Positions 40,350-47,400 of a stretch of DNA of 64,000 bases are shown here, in pieces. The stretch comes from DATLGB01 sp963740765 (lineage in GTDB: Bacteria; Actinomycetota; Thermoleophilia; Solirubrobacterales; Solirubrobacteraceae), in assembly GCA_963740765.1 (NCBI GenBank), contig CAVUFN010000012.1, positions 74,585 to 138,584 on the forward strand. The letters are read 5' to 3'. Each line of letters opens with the position of its first letter. Position 1 is the first letter of the stretch. The position numbers and the translations under genes were made by a program. Under the pieces are notes generated by a model, which saw only the letters and a list, made by a program, of their open reading frames with translations, was not told the DNA's origin and ran no database searches.

Positions 40350-41126
40350 GTGACCGAGCGCCAGATCGATACCTGGCTCATGGACATGGACGGCGTGCTC
40401 GTGCACGAGCAGCGCGCGATCCCGGGCGCCGCCGAGTTCCTGGCGCGCCTGAAGGAGACCGGCACGCCGTTCCTGGTGCTGACCAACAACTCGATCTACA
40501 CCCAGCGCGACCTCGCCGCCCGGCTGGCCGCCAGTGGCCTCGAGGTCCCGGAGGACCGCATCTGGACCAGTGCGCTGGCCACCGCGCGCTTCCTCGACGA
40601 CCAGCGCCCGGACGGCAGCGCCTTCGTGATCGGCGAGGCCGGGCTGACCACCGCGCTCCACGACGCCGGCTACACGCTCACCGAGCGCGACCCCGATTAC
40701 GTCGTCCTCGGCGAGACGCGCACCTACTCCTTCGAGCGCATCACCCACGCGATCCGGCTGATCGCCGGCGGCGCGCGCTTCATCGCGACGAATCCGGACC
40801 CGACCGGCCCGTCCCCCGAGGGGCCGATGCCCGCCACCGGATCGGTCGCCGCCCTGATCACCCGGGCCACCGGCCAGGAGCCCTACTACGTCGGCAAGCC
40901 CAACCCGCTGATGATGCGCTCCGCGCTCAACCAGCTCGACGCGCACTCGGAGACGACGGCGATGGTCGGCGACCGGATGGACACCGACGTGGTGTCCGGC
41001 CTCGAGGCGGGCCTGCACACGACACTGGTCCTCACCGGCGTGACCCAGCGCGACGAGACGGAGCGCTTCCCCTACCGGGCATCCCGGATCGTCGACTCGA
41101 TCGCCGACCTCGTCGAGACGATCTAG
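40350..41126 (+). CDS. HAD-IIA family phosphatase (NagD-like)
   Basis: A 258-residue HAD hydrolase with a C2-type cap. Motif I is WLMDMDGVLVHE (nucleophile Asp and acid/base Asp), motif II VLTNNS, motif III Lys in YYVGKPNPLMM, and motif IV MVGDRMDTDV. All catalytic residues are present. The family removes phosphate from nucleotides or sugar phosphates; in this position, 7 bases after sqdB, a sugar-phosphate substrate is plausible but unproven. No ribosome-binding site is obvious, so it is probably coupled to sqdB. Confidence 0.87.
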   Translation: MTERQIDTWLMDMDGVLVHEQRAIPGAAEFLARLKETGTPFLVLTNNSIYTQRDLAARLAASGLEVPEDRIWTSALATARFLDDQRPDGSAFVIGEAGLTTALHDAGYTLTERDPDYVVLGETRTYSFERITHAIRLIAGGARFIATNPDPTGPSPEGPMPATGSVAALITRATGQEPYYVGKPNPLMMRSALNQLDAHSETTAMVGDRMDTDVVSGLEAGLHTTLVLTGVTQRDETERFPYRASRIVDSIADLVETI

Positions 41127-41225
41127 GCGCCGCTGCGGTTGACGCCGGGGCGCCCTCGGCAGCCAGGGCGCATTGAGGGAGTGGGTTCGGGCGGGAACCG
41201 CGCTCTCTGAGTACCGGTAGCCGTC

Positions 41226-41272
41226 AACTGCGCTCTCTCGGTACCGGTTTCCGGTACCCGCGGAGCGCAGTT
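41226..41272. repeat. Large two-tier hairpin in the gap between convergent genes
   Basis: AACTGCGCTC (41226-41235) pairs with GAGCGCAGTT (41263-41272). Inside, GGTACCGG pairs with CCGGTACC around a TTT loop, with a 4x4 internal loop between the two stems. A related unit, CGCTCTCTGAGTACCGGTA, stands just upstream (about 41203-41221), and another GGTACC follows at about 41283. The 183-base gap has no gene. There is no T-run, so it is not a standard terminator; a bidirectional stop, repeat element or structured RNA are options. Confidence 0.55.
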
Positions 41273-41309
41273 CGGGCAGACCGGTACCCTCAGGGCGACA
41301 GCCGCAGTG

Positions 41310-42797
41310 TTAGGTCGGAATCCGCTGCTGCTTGCGCTGCACGGGCGGCGCGAGCACCTCGCGCGTGACCCGGTTGGTTCCCGCGGCCTGGACGAAGCGG
41401 TCGAGCCCGTGGGTGGCCCCGGCGTCGGAGCTGAGATCCGAGGAGCGGTACTCGGTGACCAGCTGCGCGCCGTCGGCCGCCAGCAGCGCGTAGCCCTTGT
41501 CGGCGCCGTTGTACTGCTGGATCCACGGAGCGCTGCGGCGCGCCTCGTCCTCAGGGCGGATGAGGCCGGGCGAGGTGACCGAGCCGCCGATGTACTCGAC
41601 GGCGGCGGGCACGCGGTTGGGGTCCGAGCCGACGGCGGGGAAGTCCGTTCCCAGCAGCGAGCACATGAACACGTGGGCGTCGCCCGTGATGAAGACGACG
41701 TCGCGGACGCCGGACTGCTCGATCGCGCCGAGCAGCCGCGCGCGGTCCTCGGGGAAGCCGTCCCACTGGTCGAACGCCTCGCCGGTCCCGAACGGGTCGT
41801 TGGTCATCGCGACCTGCTGGCCGACCACCTTCCAGCGCGCGGTCGACCTCGCGAGCCCCTTGACGAGCCACTGGTACTGCGCCTCGTCGATGATGTGCTT
41901 GGGCTGCCCGTCGCCGAACCCGGTCCGGTACTGGCGGGTGTCGAGCATGAAGAGGTCGACGAAGCCGCCGAAGGAGAACTTCTTGTAGAGCCGGTAGCGC
42001 TCGCGCGGGTAGGCCATCCGCGGCATCCACTCGAACGCGGCGCGATAACCCGCCGTGCGCTGGGAGGCCGACGGCGGCGGGTTGTTCTGCGAGTAGTTGT
42101 TGAACACCTCGTGGTCGTCCCACATGTGGACGATCGGGTGCTGCTGGTGCAGCGTGCGCAGGCCGGGATCCTTGCGGTAGGCGAGGTACTTGCGCCGGTA
42201 GGAGTTCAGATCGACCGCGTCGATGCGGTCCGTGCGGATCGACCCGTCGCGGACGTTGCCCTTCTCATAGACGTAGTCGCCGAGGAAGACGTAGAGGTCG
42301 AGATCCTCGGCGGCGGCGTTGGCGTGCGCGCTGAAGTGGCCGAAGTTGAAGTGCTGACAGCTCGAGTACGCCATCCGGACCGGCGTCTGCGAGCGCTTCG
42401 GCGGCGCGGTGCGGGTGCGGCCGACCTCCGAGACGTCGTTGGAGGACTGCCACAGGTAGAAGTACTCCGTGTGCGGCTCGAGGCCGCCGATGCGCGTCTT
42501 GAGCGTGTGGTTGACGCCGCGGCCGGTCGGGACGAGCGCGCGGGCGACGACATCCTGGAAGCCCTCGTCGGTGGCGACCACGAGGCGGCCGCCCGAGCGC
42601 GGGTGGTCGGTGCGCAGGCGCGACCAGAAGGTGATCGCTCTGCTGCTCGGTTCTCCCGACGCCACGCCGTCGGCGAACTTGCCGGCGCCGAGCCCGGCGC
42701 GCTTGGAGGTCAGGCGACCCCAGGCGGGCGGAACGGCGGCGGTGAGCCCGGCGGCCGTGGTCGCGACGATCAGCTCGCGGCGGGTCGTCCTCTTCAT
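41310..42797 (-). CDS. PhoD-family alkaline phosphatase
   Basis: A 495-residue exported metallo-phosphoesterase. The N-terminus MKRTTRRELIVATTAAGLTA is a twin-arginine (Tat) signal. After a Fn3-like N-terminal domain, the PhoD metal motifs appear: YVFLGDYVYEKG, VHMWDDHEVFNNY, and FITGDAHVFMCSLLG. The family cleaves phosphodiesters and monoesters outside the cell, usually with Fe/Ca, for phosphate supply. ATG 42797 overlaps the stop of the upstream secreted-protein gene by 4 bases. Long in-frame sequence upstream is the shadow of that gene. Confidence 0.88.
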   Translation of the reverse strand: MKRTTRRELIVATTAAGLTAAVPPAWGRLTSKRAGLGAGKFADGVASGEPSSRAITFWSRLRTDHPRSGGRLVVATDEGFQDVVARALVPTGRGVNHTLKTRIGGLEPHTEYFYLWQSSNDVSEVGRTRTAPPKRSQTPVRMAYSSCQHFNFGHFSAHANAAAEDLDLYVFLGDYVYEKGNVRDGSIRTDRIDAVDLNSYRRKYLAYRKDPGLRTLHQQHPIVHMWDDHEVFNNYSQNNPPPSASQRTAGYRAAFEWMPRMAYPRERYRLYKKFSFGGFVDLFMLDTRQYRTGFGDGQPKHIIDEAQYQWLVKGLARSTARWKVVGQQVAMTNDPFGTGEAFDQWDGFPEDRARLLGAIEQSGVRDVVFITGDAHVFMCSLLGTDFPAVGSDPNRVPAAVEYIGGSVTSPGLIRPEDEARRSAPWIQQYNGADKGYALLAADGAQLVTEYRSSDLSSDAGATHGLDRFVQAAGTNRVTREVLAPPVQRKQQRIPT

Positions 42798-44197
42798 CGA
42801 CTTCTTCCCCGGCTCAGGCGGCCGCTCAGGGACACGAACTGGGCCCGCGCGCGCCGGCCCCGCGCGTCGACCCCGGTGGCCTCCAGGCGATACGCGCCGG
42901 CGACGAAGGTGCGGAAGCGCGGCAGCCTGACCTTGCGGGTGCCGCCGCGGCGCAGCGCGCGGTAGCGGCCCTGCGCATAGACGCGGCCACCCGGGCCCAC
43001 GAGGCGCAGGATCGCGTCGCAGATCAGCGAGCCGGTGACGCGGATGCGGATCGGGACGCGGACGAACCGGTTGTAGTTCGCGGCGCGGCCCCCGAGACGC
43101 GGGCCGCTCACCCGGCCGAGGGTCACGTCGGAGGCGTCGCAGGCTCCGGGGAGCCCACCGGCCGGGCCGCCCGGCGTCGGGTCGAAGCCGCCGGCCCCGC
43201 CGTTGATGATCGTGGTCGTCTCGCCGTCGCTGACGCGCAGGCGCGCCGCCTCGTCCCCGACGAACGAGTCGCTGCCCACCCGCACCCACAGCGGACGCCT
43301 GCGCTTGGCCTTGACGTTCATCTGCAACGGGCCGGACGTGCCGCGGACCACGCAGTCGACCGCGTTGTCGCCCGTCGGCCTGCGCCCGTCGAAGACGGTG
43401 AGGCTGGCGGCGTCGTTGCCGTAGACGCTGATCAGCCGCTTGCCGTCGCTGCCCGGCACCACCTTGCGCCAGACCGTCCCGAGCGCCGGACAGGCGGGCT
43501 CGGCGGGGTCCTCGCCGGTCAGCGTCGCGCCGGCGAGGTCGAGCGTGGTCGACCCGTGCCCGGCCCGCGGGGCGCTCGTCGCGACGTCCCCGCGCGGCGG
43601 GCTGGCGAGGGTGATGTCGGTCGCTTCCAGAGCGACGACGGCGGGCTCGTCGTCGGCGGCCCCGGCGACCCCGCGCCGGCCCACCTGGACGAGTACGGGA
43701 TATCCCGGGGGAACGAGCAGCGAGACGGCGGAGGACCGGTCGGCCGCGTCCGCCCCCGCGCCGGCGCCGATCCCGTCGCACACGTTGGGCTCGGCCAGCT
43801 GGCTCTGCCGCGTCGCGGGCGGCGGTGTGTAGGTCGGGCTCGGTGCCGGCGTGCCGACGAAGGGCTGGACGAAGGCAGCGAGGTCGATCGGGTCGGTCGT
43901 CCGCCCGCTCGCCTCCACGGTCATCAGCCGGCCCGACGCCGACTCGGGCACCCGGTACCAGACCGTCCGCGCGAACGAGTCGCCCCCCAGGCAGCGCGGG
44001 ACGCCGGCATCGGGGGTCGCGCTCGCGAGGTCGGCGATCGCCTCCTGCTGCGTCGGGGCGCCGTTCGGGGCGCTGTAGGGCATGAAGACGCCCGCCCCGG
44101 CAGGGGAGTCATTGGGCGGCGCGGCCACTGCGGTCCCCGGCACGGCGAGGATCGCAGCGACCGCCAACAGAGCACGGCGGACCATCTGAGCGTTCAC
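42794..44197 (-). CDS. Secreted protein of unknown function
   Basis: A 467-residue protein that I do not recognise. The signal peptide (RRALLAVAAILAVPGTAVAA) is followed by two or three beta-rich units with the pattern FARTVWYRVPESASGRLMTV and LGTVWRKVVPGSDGKRLISV, like prepeptidase-type or Ig-like sandwiches. A Pro/Thr linker comes next (FVGTPAPSPTYTPPPATRQS). The C-terminal ~110 residues are Arg-rich (RYRALRRGGTRKVRLPRFRT) and end LSGRLSRGRSR. It is translationally coupled to PhoD. GGAGG stands just before the GTG start, and a TACGGT -10 at 44228-44233 gives a short normal leader. Confidence 0.65.
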   Translation of the reverse strand: MNAQMVRRALLAVAAILAVPGTAVAAPPNDSPAGAGVFMPYSAPNGAPTQQEAIADLASATPDAGVPRCLGGDSFARTVWYRVPESASGRLMTVEASGRTTDPIDLAAFVQPFVGTPAPSPTYTPPPATRQSQLAEPNVCDGIGAGAGADAADRSSAVSLLVPPGYPVLVQVGRRGVAGAADDEPAVVALEATDITLASPPRGDVATSAPRAGHGSTTLDLAGATLTGEDPAEPACPALGTVWRKVVPGSDGKRLISVYGNDAASLTVFDGRRPTGDNAVDCVVRGTSGPLQMNVKAKRRRPLWVRVGSDSFVGDEAARLRVSDGETTTIINGGAGGFDPTPGGPAGGLPGACDASDVTLGRVSGPRLGGRAANYNRFVRVPIRIRVTGSLICDAILRLVGPGGRVYAQGRYRALRRGGTRKVRLPRFRTFVAGAYRLEATGVDARGRRARAQFVSLSGRLSRGRSR

Positions 44198-44227
44198 AAC
44201 CCTCCGCCACGGTACGAGTTGTGGCGG

Positions 44228-44237
44228 ACCGTATGGT
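44228..44237. promoter_or_regulatory. Bidirectional -10 element (ANNNTANNNT)
   Basis: ACCGTATGGT gives TATGGT on the plus strand (44232-44237), 7 bases before GTG 44245. It gives TACGGT on the minus strand, about 30 bases before GTG 44197, whose mRNA would carry a short leader with GGAGG. The two hexamers share TA. Confidence 0.5.
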
Positions 44238-44244
44238 TGCGACC

Positions 44245-44982
44245 GTGGAGATCCGGCTTGAACGCGACGCGGGTGTCGCCGTGCTGACGCTGGCGGCGCC
44301 GGAGCGGCGCAACGCGCTCACGGTGGCGATGGCACGGGAGCTGACGGCGGCGTGCGAGGAGATCGACGCGGACGCCTCCGTCGGCGCCGTCGTCGTGGCG
44401 GCCGAGGGCAAGACGTTCTGCGCTGGCGGGGACCGGGACACGCTGGCGGCGGCCGGGACCGACCCGGCGGGCACGGAGGCGTTCGCGGGGCTGACCGCGA
44501 TCTACCGGGCGTTCACGCGCGTGGGCGAGCTCGAGCCGCCGACGATCGCCGCGGTCGCGGGCCACGCGGTCGGCGCCGGGCTGAACCTGGCGCTGGCGAC
44601 GGACCTGCGCGTCGTGGCGCGCGACGTGGTCCTCACCTCCGGCTTCATCCCGATCGGCCTGCACCCGGGCGGCGGGCACACCGCGCTGCTGGGCCGGACC
44701 GGCGCGCGCGAGGCCGCCGCCGCGCTGGCGCTGTTCGGCGAGCGCATCGACGGCACCCGGGCGGTGGCGCTCGGGCTGGCCTGGACGGCGGTCGACACCG
44801 ACGCGGTGCTGCCGACCGCGCTCGAGCTCGCCCGCGTCCCGGCCGCCGACCCGGAGCTGGCCCGGCGCACCGCGCGCTCGCAGCGGCTCGTCACCGGCCC
44901 GCCCGCGCTGCCCTGGCCGGCCGCGCTGGAGGCTGAGCGCGCGGCCCAGATGTGGTCGATGCGCCGCAAGGCCGGCGGATGA
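44245..44982 (+). CDS. Enoyl-CoA hydratase/isomerase (crotonase) family protein
   Basis: A 245-residue crotonase-fold protein. VEIRLERDAGVAVLTLAAPE starts the fold. CAGGDRDTLAAAG is the oxyanion-hole CoA loop, VAGHAVGAGLNLALATDLRV the second oxyanion element, and IPIGLHPGGGHTALLGRTGA the active-site helix. The Glu that starts this helix in hydratases (PE-x-x-x-G) is replaced (SGFIPIG), so water addition is doubtful. Isomerase, hydrolase or another crotonase activity is possible. I start at GTG 44245 because TATGGT is 7 bases upstream; GTG 44221 would add eight residues spanning the promoter. Confidence 0.85.
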   Translation: MEIRLERDAGVAVLTLAAPERRNALTVAMARELTAACEEIDADASVGAVVVAAEGKTFCAGGDRDTLAAAGTDPAGTEAFAGLTAIYRAFTRVGELEPPTIAAVAGHAVGAGLNLALATDLRVVARDVVLTSGFIPIGLHPGGGHTALLGRTGAREAAAALALFGERIDGTRAVALGLAWTAVDTDAVLPTALELARVPAADPELARRTARSQRLVTGPPALPWPAALEAERAAQMWSMRRKAGG

Positions 44983-46055
44983 GGGCCGCCGCGGTGCTCG
45001 TCGCGGCTGCCGCGGCGCTCGCGCTGACCGCTCCCGGCGCTGAAGCACGGCGCCCCGGCTTCCATCTCAAGCGGATCGGGACCTTCGACGAGCCGGTGTA
45101 CGTGGCGGCCCCGCGCGGCGACCGCCGCCGCGCGTTCGTCGTCGAGAAGCAGGGGCGCATCCGGGTGGTGCAGGACGGCCACACGCTCGCGACCCCGTTC
45201 CTCGACGTGGCCGCCGACACGCGCTCGGACGGCGAGGAGGGGCTCGTCGGCCTCGCCTTCGCGCCCGACTACCGGACCTCGCGCCGCTTCTACGTGTTCC
45301 GCACGCGGCAGGGCGGCATGGAGCAGGTCGTCGAGGAGTACCGCTCCGACTCCGCGACGACCGCCGACCCGGGCAGCCGGCGCGTGGTGCTCGTCGAGGA
45401 CGACCCCGGCTTCAACCACAACGGCGGTCAGCTCGCCTTCGGTCCCGACGGGCTGCTGTACGTCGGCAACGGCGACGGGGGCGGCGACGAGGACGAGTTC
45501 GACCGCTTCGGCCTCGCCCAGGACCCGAACTCCATCTTCGGAAAGATCCTGCGCCTCGATCCGACGGCCGCCGCGCCGCCCGAGATCTTCCAGAGCGGCC
45601 TGCGCAACCCGTACCGCTTCTCGTTCGACCGCAGGACGGGGGCGCTGATCGTCGCCGACGTCGGCGGGCAGCAGCAGGAGGAGCTCAACTACTTCAAGCC
45701 GGGCGAGGGCCGCGGGGCGAACCTCGGCTGGCCCGCGTTCGAGGGCACCGCCCGCGGCCGCGGCGCCGCGCCCGGCGCCGTCGCCCCCGTGCTCACCTAC
45801 ACCCACGCCGACGGCGCCTGCGCGATCACCGGCGGCTACGTTTCGCGCGACCCCGAGGTCCCGGCCACCCGCGGCCGCTACCTGTTCGGCGACTTCTGCC
45901 GCGGGCGCATCCTCAAGGCGCGGCTCAAGCAGCCGCGCACGACGGCCCGCGCCACCCGCGCGCACGTCCGGTCGCTCGTGTCGTTCGGCGAGGACGGGCG
46001 CGGCCGGGTCTACGCCGTGTCATTCGGCGGACGCGTGCTTCGCGTCGTCCGGTAG
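44979..46055 (+). CDS. Secreted PQQ-dependent sugar dehydrogenase (glucose/sorbosone dehydrogenase fold)
   Basis: A 358-residue exported beta-propeller. The signal peptide (AAAVLVAAAAALALTAPGAE) is followed by blades with GEEGLVGLAFAPDYRTSRRF, FNHNGGQLAFGPDGLLYVGN, GNGDGGGDEDEFDRFG, LRNPYRFSFDRRTGALIVAD and ITGGYVSRDPEVPATRGRYL, all typical of soluble glucose dehydrogenase/YliI-type proteins. The family oxidises aldose sugars with PQQ; no PQQ biosynthesis gene is in the window. The ATG overlaps the crotonase stop by 4 bases (ATGA). Its 3' end overlaps zwf by 36 bases on the other strand. Confidence 0.88.
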   Translation: MRAAAVLVAAAAALALTAPGAEARRPGFHLKRIGTFDEPVYVAAPRGDRRRAFVVEKQGRIRVVQDGHTLATPFLDVAADTRSDGEEGLVGLAFAPDYRTSRRFYVFRTRQGGMEQVVEEYRSDSATTADPGSRRVVLVEDDPGFNHNGGQLAFGPDGLLYVGNGDGGGDEDEFDRFGLAQDPNSIFGKILRLDPTAAAPPEIFQSGLRNPYRFSFDRRTGALIVADVGGQQQEELNYFKPGEGRGANLGWPAFEGTARGRGAAPGAVAPVLTYTHADGACAITGGYVSRDPEVPATRGRYLFGDFCRGRILKARLKQPRTTARATRAHVRSLVSFGEDGRGRVYAVSFGGRVLRVVR

Positions 46056-47387
46056 CCGCCAGCCGACCGGCTCGGCCAGCTCCAGGGCGGCGTCCGGCCC
46101 CCACGACCCCCGCGCGTAGGGCTCGGGCGCGGGTGGCGCCGCCAGGATCGGGGCGACGACCTCCCATAGGCGCTCGACCTCGTCCGCGCGAGTGAACAGG
46201 AGCTGGTCGCCGGCCATCACGTCGAGCAGGAGGCGCTCGTAGGCGGCCAGGCCGTCCTCGTCCGTCGCGCGCTCGACGTCGAGGGTCAGGTCGGCGCGGA
46301 TCAGCTCGAGCTCCGGCCCGGGCCGCTTGACGCGCAGGCTCACGGACAGGTGCGGGTCGTCCGTGAGCTCCAGCGCGATCTCGTCCGGCCGCCCGTCGCC
46401 GGCGCCGAAGAGGTCGTGCTCGGGCGCGCGCAGGACGACGGACACCACCTGCCGGCCCTCGGCCATCGCCTTGCCCGTGCGCAGGAGGAAGGGGACGCCC
46501 CGCCAGCGGTCGTTGTCGACGTAGGCGCGGACGGCGGCGAACGTGTCGCGGTCGGACTGCGGGTCGACGTCGTCCTCGTCGCGGTAGCCCTCGAACTGAC
46601 CGAACACCACGTCATCCGGATCGAGCGGCTGGAGTGCCTGGAACGCGGCGAGCTTGGCGTCGCGCAGACCCTTCGGGTCCAGCCGCTCGGGCCGCTCCAT
46701 CGCAACCAGGCCGAGCAGCTGGCACAGGTGGGTGACGACCATGTCGCGGAGCGCGCCCGTCTCCTCGTAGAACGCGCCACGCCCCTCGAGGCCCAGGTCC
46801 TCCGGGATGTCGACCAGGACGGCGGCGATGTGCTCGGCATCCCAGATCGGCTCGAACAGGCCGTTGGCGAAGCGCAGCGCGAGGATGTCCTGCGCGGCCT
46901 CCTTGCCGAGGAAGTGGTCGATGCGGAAGACCTGCTCCTCGTCGAAGTGCTCGTGGATGGCGGCGTTCAGGGCTCGCGCGGAATCGACGTCGTGGCCGAA
47001 CGGCTTCTCCAGCACCAGCCGCGCGCGCTCGTCGAGGCCCTCGGCCCCGAGCATGCCGACCATGGCCTGCATCGCCGAGGGCGGGACGGACAGGTACAGC
47101 AGCACGCGGGCCTCCTCCCCCAGCTCGTCGCGGGCGGCACGCACCGCGGCCGCGAGCTCGGCGCCGTCGTCCGCCGACGAGGTCACGAACGAGGTCGCGA
47201 CCGCGTCACCCAGATCGCCGGCCCAGTCGCCGTCGGGCTCGTGCCGGCCGGAGCCGATGACGCGGAGCTCGGGCAGGAGGCCGGCGGCGTGCAGGCGAGC
47301 GAGCCCTGGAAGCAGCTTGCGCTTGGCCAGATCGCCGCGGGCGCCGAACAGCACCAGGACATGCGGCGCAGGGGAGGTCGAGGTCAC
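46020..47387 (-). CDS. zwf: Glucose-6-phosphate dehydrogenase
   Basis: A 455-residue enzyme of the oxidative pentose phosphate route (G6P to 6-phosphogluconolactone, making NADPH). The nucleotide-binding start is VLVLFGARGDLAKRKLLPGL, with Ala where most have GASGD. VLEKPFGHDVDSARALNAAI and the catalytic FRIDHFLGKEAAQDILALRF, with the active-site His, follow, then EGRGAFYEETGALRDMVVTH. Length and order are normal. The GTG start is 13 bases from the divergent beta-helix gene. I see neither a good -10 nor a Shine-Dalgarno, so the start could be a few codons off. Confidence 0.92.
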   Translation of the reverse strand: MTSTSPAPHVLVLFGARGDLAKRKLLPGLARLHAAGLLPELRVIGSGRHEPDGDWAGDLGDAVATSFVTSSADDGAELAAAVRAARDELGEEARVLLYLSVPPSAMQAMVGMLGAEGLDERARLVLEKPFGHDVDSARALNAAIHEHFDEEQVFRIDHFLGKEAAQDILALRFANGLFEPIWDAEHIAAVLVDIPEDLGLEGRGAFYEETGALRDMVVTHLCQLLGLVAMERPERLDPKGLRDAKLAAFQALQPLDPDDVVFGQFEGYRDEDDVDPQSDRDTFAAVRAYVDNDRWRGVPFLLRTGKAMAEGRQVVSVVLRAPEHDLFGAGDGRPDEIALELTDDPHLSVSLRVKRPGPELELIRADLTLDVERATDEDGLAAYERLLLDVMAGDQLLFTRADEVERLWEVVAPILAAPPAPEPYARGSWGPDAALELAEPVGWRLPDDAKHASAE

Positions 47388-47388
47388 C

Positions 47389-47394
47389 TAAGCT
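47389..47394 (+). promoter_or_regulatory. -10 box for leaderless beta-helix gene
   Basis: TAAGCT, 6 bases before ATG 47401. The hexamer lies in the 13-base gap next to the zwf start codon. Confidence 0.45.
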
Positions 47395-47400
47395 GCCGCG

